DNA from: Kitagawia praeruptora
Lineage: Eukaryota > Streptophyta > Magnoliopsida > Apiales > Apiaceae
Assembly: GCA_037693485.1 (NCBI GenBank)
Contig: CM075344.1
Coordinates: forward strand, 111,361,001 to 111,425,000
DNA: 64,000 nt
Direction of reading: 5' to 3'
This document shows positions 55,251 to 64,000 of this stretch, piece after piece; the stretch's first letter is position 1, and every line of letters begins with the position of its first letter. Under the pieces are notes generated by a model. The model saw only the letters and a program-made list of their open reading frames with translations, was not told the origin of the DNA and made no database searches. The translations under genes were made by a program, and so were the position numbers.

Positions 55251-55473
55251 TTTTTTGGTTAAAAAAATCAAAATTAAGTTTATTAATGATCTAAGGTAAC
55301 ATATCATGTATGTTGCTAACATCCAACACTTTAAAGCTAAAGTAAATCACATTTGTGGCTAAGGTAACACAAAAAACAAAATGTTATATTAGGTCCAAAA
55401 TAACATGCTAAGGTAACATATTCTAGCAACATTCATGAAAAAGATGTTCCGATAGCCCATCTATGGCGTAGTG

Positions 55474-55627
55474 GTAGAAACCCCCAGGAGTAACCCCAAG
55501 GATCTAATGCCATTTGGGGATCCTGATGATCCCACACCCCCGTTTACCGAGGAGGTGATGAATGCTCACATCTCCAGGAAGTTTAAGATGCCGACAATCA
55601 AGGCTTATGATGGAACGGGTGATCCTG
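55474..55627 (+). pseudogene. Gypsy A gag, part 3
   Basis: Directly after the CACTA duplication the frame gives PFGDPDDPTPPFTEEVMNAH and then SRKFKMPTIKAYDGTGDP, a strongly conserved start of the plant Gypsy Retrotrans_gag region. It is cut at 55628 by Gypsy element C. The rest of element A lies beyond the window. Confidence 0.88.
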
Positions 55628-57004
55628 TGATAAGTGGATTTTATCTCCATTTGGAGCATTCTATAATGGCTTAAATTGATTGTCTTGGGCTCAAGTTTCT
55701 TGTAGTTTTGATGTGTTTTGTTTAGTTGTGCAGATTTACAAGGATGTTGATTATGGTGGATGTTTTTGTCATTTTTGGAGATTTAATTTATTAAAATTCG
55801 GATTTATTGGGCTACCCGCGTGAGATTCACTGTTTGGGCCATATCTTGAGTTCTAGAAGTCAGTTTTGGGCGATCTTACTGTCCACGCGAAGATAACGAG
55901 ATTTTCTATCATTCTAAAGTGGTCCAGAGGCCCAATTACGTCTGGAACGGCTCTGGAAAACAGAAGAAAAGTCAGCTACGAATTTCCCTTAAAAAACAGA
56001 ATCAGTTTAGGAAACGTATTTTGCAGAAATTCTATTATAATTCTGTTTTGGTATTTTCTTGTTGGGCAAGACTTCTAGAGCCTATATAAACACATCCAAC
56101 CCTTGTAAATTGTATCATTAAGATCATCATTAGGAGTAGAACCATTACATATCAATTACTAAGGTTTATTTTTATTTTTTCATACTTTGTTTTTATCATG
56201 GTTTCATCATATCCCATGATGACGAGAGGTTCGATTATGAACTAATCATTGTCATGGGATTCTAACGTATTTATTTATGGAGTTTAGTATCTTGATGCTT
56301 TAAAAGATCTGTGTGTGATGTATATCTTGATATCCTCGTATGGTTATGCTTAATTGATAGATGCGTCATGAACATCTAATTTGTTAATCTCTTGTGAAGT
56401 GAAAGTGGATCTTGAGATTTAGAACTTGCCATGCTAGCATAGGTTCATAATTGTTTATCAATATGATTCATGGTGTGAGATGAAAATACTTATACTGCCC
56501 TGTGTGATCTTTATGGATAACTTGTGCTTCAACCGTTATGTTTTCAAATTCTATAGACATATAGGGTCTAAGCATAATTGGTGTCTATTCATCTTCTATC
56601 TCTTTTATGGATGTATGTTTAGTTTGGTATGCGTATGCTGACAGGTAGCGTATACTTGTTTCGTGTTGTCCGATCAGATATCATAACCATTGCATATAGT
56701 GATTAAAGGCGTCAGATCTAAGAAAAGTATTTAATGAAGTTAGGATTCCATGGTTTATCTTGCAGAAGTAATTTGATTCCAATTCTTGTTAGTTAGTTAA
56801 TTCTTAGTTTGTTAATTTACTTCTTAGTTAATTTAGTTTATTAAATCTAAATTTGTTAATTGTCTTAGCAGTGAATAATAATCATACATTGTTGCATAGG
56901 TGCATCTACTGAATTAAAACCATAACCAGATCTCTGTGGGAACGAACTCGACTTATATCTATATTACTTGTGACCACGTACGTTTGCGTGATTTAGTGCA
57001 AACA
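55628..57004 (+). repeat. 5' LTR of Gypsy element C
   Basis: About 1377 bp from TGATAAGTGG to GTGCAAACA. TATA box CCTATATAAACAC lies near 56078. Several blocks are shared with the LTR of element D (GGCCATATCTTGAGTTCTAG, GTCCACGCGAAG, GCAAGAC..TAGAGCCTATA), so C and D are related families. The expected TGGCGCC PBS is not seen: the sequence after AGTTTTT reads GTGGCTTGATC, so it is mutated or a different tRNA was used. The 3' LTR is outside the window. Confidence 0.8.
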
Positions 57005-57056
57005 AGTTTTTGTGGCTTGATCTCATCATCGTGGTGTTTCAGGTACTTAAGTTTGT

Positions 57057-57470
57057 ATGCGAACACGCTTACAAGCTCGTTTGGAAGAACTGGCGGAAGA
57101 CGACCTTATAGTGGATAATAAAGAAGAGGAACTTGAAACTACTGTAGAGATGGGTGACGCAGCAGCAGCAGTCAAGGCTTTGAAGGAGTATTCTCAGCCG
57201 AAACTCAATGACATCCAGTCTAGAATTGTTAGACCAGATATTGCAGCGAACAATTTTGAGATCAAGCCGGGCACAATTCAGATGGTGCAGAATTCAGTCC
57301 AGTTTGGGGGAGCTTCTACGGAGGATCCTAACATGCATGTTCGGGACTTTATTGAAATCTGCGACACTTTCAAATGTAATGGTGTGACGGATGATGCTAT
57401 CAGGTTGAGGCTTTTCCCATTCTCTCTGAGGGATAAGGCTAAGAGCTGGCTACACTCTTTGCCACCTGGT
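57057..57470 (+). pseudogene. Gypsy element C gag (Athila/Tat-like), truncated by insertion
   Basis: From MRTRLQARLEELAEDD, the frame carries ANNFEIKPGTIQMVQNSVQF and GGASTEDPNMHVRDFIEICD, then NGVTDDAIRLRLFPFSLRDK and AKSWLHSLPPG. This is a textbook plant Gypsy Retrotrans_gag N-terminal half with no damage up to the cut at 57470. The stop right after PPG comes from the inserted LTR of element D. Confidence 0.92.
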
Positions 57471-58824
57471 TGATAGAGTATATTTTTATATATATTTTAG
57501 ATGATTTTATTCTCATATTTATTGTGTTTTGCATTGATTTTGATTTTTATTTAATAGATTTTATTGTTTTATTGTAGGGAATAAAGAATTCATGACTTGG
57601 AAGGATTTGAAGCAAAAAGAGCTATTTTGGAGATAAAATAGGAGAAAATTCGTATTATTGGGCTACACGGGCTGTGTTACACTGTTTTGGCCATATCTTG
57701 AGTTCTAGAAGTCCGTTTGAGGCCCGTAAGCTGTCCACGCGAAGCTTGTAGAATTATCTTTAATTCAGAGGTGGTCCAATAAGCAAAATCCAACTGGAAG
57801 AGCCCAGAAACAGAGGAGTAAATATAGTTACGAATTTTAATTAAGGAATCCTATTCAGTTATGGAATCCTACTTGTAATTTATTTAGAGTATTAAAATAC
57901 TTTTATTGGGCAAGACTATTAGAGCCTATATAAACACATCTAGGGTATTATTTTATGGAAGAGAAAAAGGAGGTAATATTAGATCAGATAATATAGTTTA
58001 GAGTAGATTAATATTATTATTAATTGGAGATGTAGAGAAACACCATGACTCTTCTTTTGGGTGACAACATTGAAGTTTGAAGGTTTTGTTCTCTTAATAT
58101 TTTCTTTGTTCTTATTAGTTTAATTATGTTTTCTTGTTTTACTAGTTGTTTTACTTGTTTAATTATTAGCGAGTAGTTATTTCTAGGGCTTAAAGGGAAG
58201 CCAGGTTTGCACTAATATTGGCATGATTTTCATAGTGATTTGATTGGTTATGGTTAATTCTGATTGATATGTTTTAATCATTAATTTGTGTAATTGGCCA
58301 ATATCATGGATTAATTATATGCAAATAGGGGTATGGATCGAGAGATTTACTTACTAGAGGCACACATATGATTAGCAGAATTGAATTTGAGTGCGGAAGC
58401 ATCATTGGATTTCTGAGAGCGTTAATTCTTGGAAGAGATTAACTTGACTCTAATTACCTAATTGATTGAATTACTAAAAGTGGTTAATTGTGTTGAATGT
58501 TTCGAGAGTGTTAATGCTTGAAAGAGATTAACATACTCTAGTTATAGGATCACATTGATTGCTTTAGCTTAAGAGCCAATTGTGTAAGCATGGTGGACCT
58601 GATTGCCCTAGGTTTTAAATAATTTGTTTATCATCTGTTTAATTAGTGTTAATTTAGTTTAATTAGTTAATTAATAATTTCACATATTCGTCTGACCCTT
58701 GAAACAATTAGTGATAACTGAAAAGGAATTAGTAGAACCTGTCTCCTTGTGGATTCGACCCGCTTGCCATCTGTACTAGCAATAGACACCGTGCGCTTGC
58801 GGTTAGGTATAATTTGACACATCA
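57471..58824 (+). repeat. 5' LTR of Gypsy element D
   Basis: 1354 bp, TGATAGAGTA...GACACATCA. TATA box CCTATATAAACAC lies near 57925. It contains no ORF. Confidence 0.93.
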
Positions 58825-58830
58825 AGTTTT

Positions 58831-58848
58831 TGGCGCCGCTGCCGGGGA
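58831..58848 (+). promoter_or_regulatory. primer binding site of Gypsy element D
   Basis: TGGCGCCGCTGCCGGGGA lies six bases after the LTR end, a standard plant Gypsy PBS. Confidence 0.9.
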
Positions 58849-58944
58849 GACAGCGAGTTTCTGTTGATTTTAATTTAGTTGTTTAGATTGTTTCTATTGT
58901 CTCGTTGGAACCTTTGTTCCAATTAAGGCAGATTTTACGTTTTC

Positions 58945-59370
58945 TTGGCTTTGTTGAGAGTTTACAGGTTTGCAATGGGTGAAGTTGATACTTTTGCACT
59001 CTTATCTTCCCGAGTAGAGGTATATACTCGAGAAATTGCCTCATTCAACCCTACAGAGCCCATTATACGTCCAATGAGTATCAATGAGATGTCACAAGTG
59101 GCCCCTAAAACTTACAACTTCTGTCAAATTTGCGGTGTGCAGGGTCACTATGGTTTTGAATGCTCTTACAATTTCTATAATTCTCAGAATGCTCAGTTGG
59201 GACAAATGAATTCTTTTGAAGAAGGATATGGGTACAATCAGTATTCAAACACTTTTGATCAAGAATGCGTGAATCAACCAGATTTCTACTACCAGGACAA
59301 TGGTGCTCAAAATTTTTCATATCATAATCAACAACAGTTTGAGCAACAATATTATCAGTCATATGAGTAG
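58945..59370 (+). CDS. Gypsy D gag C-terminal part with zinc knuckle
   Basis: 141 residues. It has the CCHC knuckle CQICGVQGHYGFEC near residues 60-73 and then a Gln/Tyr/Asn-rich tail (NQQQFEQQYYQSYE), the usual low-complexity end of this gag family. The Retrotrans_gag capsid domain is missing, so the ORF begins close to the middle of an ancestral gag. A TAG at 59368-59370 separates it from the next ORF in a related frame. In the family, this part packages RNA. Confidence 0.7.
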   Translation: MALLRVYRFAMGEVDTFALLSSRVEVYTREIASFNPTEPIIRPMSINEMSQVAPKTYNFCQICGVQGHYGFECSYNFYNSQNAQLGQMNSFEEGYGYNQYSNTFDQECVNQPDFYYQDNGAQNFSYHNQQQFEQQYYQSYE

Positions 59371-59439
59371 CCGCCACAGCAAGAATATCAATATCCTCCT
59401 CTACAAGAAGATCTACATGTTTCTCAATCCAGCGTAGAT

Positions 59440-60369
59440 GTGCAAGCTGATCAGACAAATGAGATGCGGGATATCTTGAATAAACTGCTAAAGAGTTCTG
59501 AAGAACAAGCCGAGGCGATCAAAAAATTAGAAACTCAAAGTTTGGCGATTAAATCTCAAATTGCACAGTTGGCTAACTCTTCTACTACAGGGCAGCTCTA
59601 CTATTTACCATCATCATCTATCCGATCCGAAGAGGACCTGACTGCTATCAATCTCACAAGCGATCAGGAATATGATAGTTTCTCCATGTATGTTGATGAT
59701 GAGGCCATTGATAAAGAGAAGGAGCATGCCACTGATGACGAGATCAATGATGTTGCTGTTACCGAGAACAATGTGACTGATGATGAGGCTACAAAGGAAA
59801 GCAATATAGAGATGGTTGTTGTTTCTCTTCCACAACCTGTGCCTCAGCTACCATGTATTGATAAATTTGCTCTCGATCTAGCCTCTACTTACAAGTCTTC
59901 TTTGCTCAAGAACACTTATTTCAAGGTTGATGTGATAACAAATATTGTCCAAGATGATATTTCTCAAATTCTGGTTGAGGATCCTTACAAAGTGGCTCAT
60001 ACGTTTCAAGCTCGAGAAGAGGGAGAAGATGGAAGTGTCTTATTAGCCAATGATGTGATAAGCCAAGATGTCCGAATGGCTCCAGTGAAAGTGAGGAGTG
60101 AAGAAAAGCCACCACCAGAACCTCCACCTTATGTCAAGGGAGTTCAATATTTTCGTGGTGTTGAATTTTATCGCTGTTTTATCACAAAGTTTTCCAAAGC
60201 TGCACAAGCACTCTCTCTATTGCTTATTAATGACATACTTTATTTTACTGATGCTTGTTTGGAGACTTTCTGTAGGATAAAGACAATTACTAACACTCTT
60301 GATACTTTTTGTGGTGACGAGTTTATGATCGAGAAAGTGGATATTACGCCTTTACCGGAGTATTTTTGA
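59440..60369 (+). CDS. Gypsy D ORF: gag linker fused to a reverse-transcriptase remnant
   Basis: 309 residues without a stop. It starts with a coiled-coil-like MQADQTNEMRDILNKLLKSS and ALKSQIAQLAN-type segment (about 1-50), the normal gag-protease linker. An acidic repeat-like stretch (ATDDEINDVAVTENNVTDDE) and a Pro-rich segment (EEKPPPEPPPYVKG) follow. At about residues 232-250 it changes to VEFYRCFITKFSKAAQALSL, a worn copy of the conserved GFYRRFI..FS segment just after the RT palm. Protease and the RT active site have been lost between. The last residues end just before a GCGCT...CTTGGGAGGCAACCCAAG hairpin motif. Confidence 0.65.
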   Translation: MQADQTNEMRDILNKLLKSSEEQAEAIKKLETQSLAIKSQIAQLANSSTTGQLYYLPSSSIRSEEDLTAINLTSDQEYDSFSMYVDDEAIDKEKEHATDDEINDVAVTENNVTDDEATKESNIEMVVVSLPQPVPQLPCIDKFALDLASTYKSSLLKNTYFKVDVITNIVQDDISQILVEDPYKVAHTFQAREEGEDGSVLLANDVISQDVRMAPVKVRSEEKPPPEPPPYVKGVQYFRGVEFYRCFITKFSKAAQALSLLLINDILYFTDACLETFCRIKTITNTLDTFCGDEFMIEKVDITPLPEYF

Positions 60370-60389
60370 GGAGGTCAAGCTAATGACTC

Positions 60390-60415
60390 TAAATAAGCGC
60401 TGCTTGGGAGGCAAC
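60390..60415 (+). other. GCGCT plus CTTGGG-AGGCAA-CCCAAG hairpin motif
   Basis: A perfect 6 bp stem with a 6 bp loop, just after the coding end. From memory, this motif recurs after the coding region of plant Gypsy (Athila/Tat-like) elements. Its function is unknown to me. Confidence 0.6.
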
Positions 60416-60599
60416 CCAAGATTTCATTGGAGGATCGGTGCACTTCATGCTTTTGCATAGGGGAGTATTTTTTTTTCCTTCTCTTTCATATATAGTAGAA
60501 TTGCTTAGTTATTTGTTCATTCCAAGCCTTGTTGTGTACATTATCTTATTCCTAAAAAAAATTTGAGTGTTCTATTAAAAAAAAAAAAAAACGGATTTT

Positions 60600-60790
60600 T
60601 AGTGTGTAACGCAGGATCATCTTGCGTTTTAGGGCAAATTGCGGTTGTATAACGCAAGTTGCCCATGCGTTACTACCTTTATCGCAGTTTGCGCTGCAAA
60701 CACGCAACTTGCGCTAGCGTGTCTGCATTGGGCGCAGTTTGCGTCCCACGCGCGCAAGCTGCGCGTCTGCCTGCTGTTGTCAAATTTTGT
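60600..60790. repeat. cluster of CGCAA/TTGCG inverted short repeats
   Basis: About ten occurrences of TTGCG/CGCAA cores, several forming near-palindromes (ACGCAACTTGCGCTAGCGTG, GCGCAGTTTGCG). It is locally GC-rich in an AT-rich element. Confidence 0.7.
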
Positions 60791-60954
60791 CAGGTTCTGT
60801 GCGAGTGTGTTGTCCTGTATTATAAAAAAAAAAAAAACTTTTACACCCCATTCTATGTATACTCCTATTTAATCACCTTTACACCTAATTCTTTTCCTAT
60901 TTCAATTCCAAAACCTCCCATCTCTTTTTCAAAATTCTAAACCTATATCTATTC

Positions 60955-60978
60955 TAATTATTATTATTATTATTATTC

Positions 60979-61031
<53 letters not shown>

Positions 61032-61032
61032 T
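60955..61032. repeat. (TTA)n microsatellite
   Basis: About 24 trinucleotide units with one interruption, in the non-coding interior of element D. Confidence 0.95.
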
Positions 61033-61039
61033 TCTTTAT

Positions 61040-62815
61040 TATTTTTGTATTTTATTTAGGAATTTATTTTTTGTATATATTTTTTTTCTTTTCTTTCTTT
61101 TCTTTTATATAATTGTTCATTGAGGAAAATGAACCGCTTAAGTGTGGGGATGAGTTCTCAATGATAAAAAAATCCAAAAAAATTATATATTATTAAATTC
61201 AAAAAAAAAACAAAAAAAATTAAAAATACCAAATATAATTCTAGCCATGCAATTTGATTAGTTGTTGTATTTTGCTTGATACACCCATGCATGCGTAGAA
61301 TTCTTGTGTTCTTGACGCTTTTGTATGAGAAGTGATATGCTTTGTTCTTGTGCACACACTTACACTAGCAAGTTGAAGCTGGTAGACTTAATTGGATGTT
61401 GTAAGTGATTAGAATGACATGAATATGTGCAAGATGACTTGGTTTACATGCTTTGAATACAAGTAGGTGCGTTAGAGAGTCTTGTTACCTGGGATTGATT
61501 ATGTTTTGTCACACCAAGTGAGTTTTGAGCCTATATGCATATCTTTTGCATGATTTTTTCGTTTGCTTGAGTGTCCACATGTTGTTTACATTGCTAGCAC
61601 TTACTCGAGATCTTTCTTGAAATGCATGACATTACTTGATGATGAGATGATAAAGGCACTTAGGTTTAACCTCGTATTTCCCATATTTCCACACCTTTTA
61701 AACATGATCAATTAGTTAACCCGTTGAGCCTAATCCTATTCTTTCGGTGACACACCACATTACTTGCCATTATCCTTTTTATTCTATTGGCCTTACATTG
61801 AATTTGAACCTAAATTGTCAAGGGCTAGTATCGTGCTTAAGGGAGTAATAAGGTGTACAAAAGGGGGGTTTTATTGATGATCATACCATTGGGGAATATT
61901 GATTTTGGGTTGATGCTTGCTAGTCGAAATTCATAAAAATGTCTATGGATCATTGTGTTTATTCCTTAGCTCTAAGAAAGAAAAAAAAAAAGAAAAAAAA
62001 AAGAAAAAATAAATATGAGAGCATTCTTATCTTTTGTGATCCTACTTTGATTCGACTAGACAAGGTGTTTATTGGAAAATAATAAAAGTTCAAGTGTGGG
62101 GAAGTATTCATTGGTTTTAATAAGTATGGGAGTTGTTTGAATTTCATTGTCGGGTACTAGCTTTTGATTTAACCTGTTTTAGCTTTACTTGACATACCTG
62201 GTTCCTAGCCCACGCTACAACCCGAATAAAGACCTTTTGATTGTCATCAGTGATGTATGTTGTGTTGAGAGTGAGATTGATTGCGAGTGTCAAGTTGTGT
62301 TTATGATTTTGTTGGAATTGAGTGATACACTTAACCTTATTCTTGAGTGAATATTCGTTTTTGAGTGAAAGGTGAGTTATTACTTGTTTTGGCATAGGAG
62401 ATCCCGGGTTTAGACTTAAAGATGTATTTCTTGTGGGCTTAGCATGATTACCAACGATTTTTACACTTGACATGAATTTTTATGACCTTCTGCATGTTGG
62501 TTGAGTAGACTACGTGAATACTTGCACTTTCGACACCAAGACATCGTATGTTTGCTTTGATTCTTAAGTTGATGTGGCATGAGAGGACTTGTGTGTGTGG
62601 TGTTGTGTTAGCATTGATCTTTTGCATGGTTAGATGAATTTTGTGGGTATATTCACTATAAACCCTCACGAGACAACACTCGTCCTACTAGGGCTGCCTA
62701 GGGGTTTAACGGCTTGTTGCATATGCTCAATGCAATCGTGTCATCTACGAAAGTGATGTTTGTTAGGACTTAGTTTTTATTTCACTTATTTGCCCGAGGA
62801 CGTGCAAATGCTTAG
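61040..62815 (+). other. non-coding 3' interior of Gypsy D with repeated PPT-like motifs
   Basis: No ORF with a recognisable motif. AGTGTGGGGA occurs at about 61142 and 62096, and again as the actual 3' polypurine tract at about 62813-62823, so internal PPT copies exist. A poly(A/G) stretch lies at about 61976-62010. Confidence 0.6.
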
Positions 62816-62827
62816 TGTGGGGATGTT
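62814..62827 (+). promoter_or_regulatory. 3' polypurine tract of Gypsy D
   Basis: AGTGTGGGGATG just before the 3' LTR start at 62828. Confidence 0.75.
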
Positions 62828-64000
62828 TGATAGAGTATATTTTTATATATATTTTAGATGATTTTATTCTCATATTTATTGTGTTTTGCATTGATTTGGA
62901 TTTTTATTTAATAGATTTTATTGTTTTATTATAGGAAATAAAGAATTCATGACTTGGAAGGATTTGGAGCAAAAAGAGCTATTTTGGAGATAAAATAGGA
63001 GAAAATTCGTATTATTGGGCTACACGGGCTGTGCTACACTGTTTTGGCCATATCTTGAGTTCTAGAAGTCCGTTTGAGGCCCGTAAGCTGTCCACACGAA
63101 TCTTGTAGAATTATCTTTAATTCAGAGGTGGTCCAATAAGCAAAATCCAACTGGAAGAGCCCAGAAACAGAGGAGTAAATATAGTTACGAATTTTAATTA
63201 AGGAATCCTATTCAGTTATGGAATCCTACTTGTAATTTATTTAGAGTATTAAAATACTTTTATTGGGCAAGACTTTTAGAGCCTATATAAACACATCTAG
63301 GGTATTATTTTATGAAGAGAAAAAGGAGGTAATATTAGATCAGATAATATAGTTTAGAGTAGATTAGTATTATTATTAATTGGAGATGTAGAGAAACACC
63401 ATGACTCTTCTTTTGGGTGACAACATTGAAGTTTGAAGGTTTTGTTCTCTTAATATTTTCTTTGTTCTTATTAGTTTAATTATGTTTTCTTGTTTTACTA
63501 GTTGTTTTACTTGTTTAATTATTAGCGAGTAGTTATTTCTAGGGCTTAAAGGGAAGCCATATTTGCACTAATATTGGCATGATTTTCATAGTGATTTGAT
63601 TGGTTATGGTTAATTCTGATTGATATGTTTTAATCATTAATTTGTGTAATTGGCCAATATCATGGATTAATTATATGCAAATAGGGGTATGGATCGATAG
63701 ATTTACTTACTAGAGGCACACATATGATTAGCATAATTGAATTTGAGTGCGGAAGCATCATTGGATTTCTGAGAGCGTTAATTCTTGGAAGAGATTAACT
63801 TGACTCTAATTAACTAATTGATTGAATTACTAAAAGTGGTTAATTGTGTTGAATGTTTCGAGAGTGTTAATGCTTGAAAGAGATTAACATACTCTAGTTA
63901 TAGGATCACATTGATTGCTTTAGCTTAAGAGCCAATTGTGTAAGCATGGTGGACCTGATTGCCCTAGGTTTTAAATAATTTGTTTATCATCTGTTTAATT
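62828..64000 (+). repeat. 3' LTR of Gypsy element D (cut by the window end)
   Basis: The first 1173 bp of the LTR are present. Differences from 57471-58640 are few (for example GATTTTGA versus GATTTGGA, and CACGCGAAGC versus CACACGAATC). Confidence 0.93.

Larger units (their letters stand above)
51156..55473. mobile_element. second non-autonomous CACTA transposon carrying host gene fragments
   Basis: 4318 bp, from CACTACACCATAAACAGCC to, inverted, CACTACGCCATAGATGGGC. A 3 bp GTA duplication (51153-51155 and 55474-55476) flanks it, and the gag frame is restored across it. Many copies of AAGGTAACAT/ATGTTACCTT lie within 400 bp of the left end and 200 bp of the right end, a different subterminal motif from the first CACTA element. 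No transposase is present. The interior holds minus-strand EDM2-like and thiolase-like pieces, with at least one retained intron. Confidence 0.92.
57471..64000 (+). mobile_element. Gypsy element D, non-autonomous, runs off the window
   Basis: LTRs at 57471-58824 and from 62828 onward are nearly identical by eye. The PBS TGGCGCCGCTGCCGGGGA (58831) and a purine tract ahead of 62828 set a plus orientation. The interior has a gag tail with a zinc knuckle, a gag-RT remnant fusion, and then about 2.4 kb of non-coding DNA. Protease, most of RT, RNase H and integrase are absent. The 5' flank is CTGGT; the matching duplication would lie beyond 64000. Confidence 0.92.

Overview
The window looks like nuclear DNA from a dicot-type flowering plant. 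It is AT-rich, has short intron-split exons, and is crowded with nested retrotransposons. Only two intact host genes are visible: a 12-coding-exon GSK3/SHAGGY-like kinase (18263-21079, +) and a single-exon NIMIN-type NPR1-interacting protein with a C-terminal EAR motif (44404-44751, +). I cannot name the species from sequence alone. No rRNA, tRNA, CRISPR or bacterial feature was found.

Layout. 1-2000: gene-poor, with a possible frameshifted minus-strand coding remnant at 420-660. 2007-6285: a decayed LINE (ORF1 plus ORF2 endonuclease) split by a 1.77 kb non-coding LTR element (3693-5461, TSD GGCTT). 6286-15700: a Ty1/Copia element whose reverse transcriptase is split by a 4.1 kb CACTA transposon (9872-13989, TSD TTT) carrying pieces of host genes (ALDH7-like, 2-hydroxyacid dehydrogenase-like and unidentified exons). 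15891-16380: a hAT-type MITE. 17190-21400: the kinase gene. 21950-24450: a deleted LINE with poly(A), and a young gag-only LTR element (22897-24450). 25256-26817: two more small DNA transposons.

26874-39529: one non-coding, tandem-repeat-rich LTR element (TSD GTAAG, minus orientation). Its second LTR was hit twice, by a 3.1 kb solo LTR (32486-35604, TSD CGGTT) and by a gag-only element with three LTRs (36439-39420, TSD CTAGG). 39535-44150: AT-rich intergenic DNA with DNA-transposon remnants and two Stowaway-type MITEs, ending at the NIMIN gene.

45000-64000: a deep nest. Gypsy element A (PBS at 45700) has its gag cut by a 4.7 kb solo LTR (45966-50686, TSD TCGCC), by a second gene-carrying CACTA element (51156-55473, TSD GTA; EDM2-like and acetoacetyl-CoA thiolase-like pieces), and by Gypsy element C (LTR 55628-57004). 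C's own gag is cut by Gypsy element D (57471 to beyond the window). D has almost identical LTRs, has lost most of pol, and still has an open reading frame joining a gag tail to a reverse-transcriptase remnant.

Most boundaries rest on matching target-site duplications plus continuity of the interrupted reading frame on both sides, so the order of insertion can be read directly. The host genes do not form a pathway with each other; the rest of the window is transposon archaeology.
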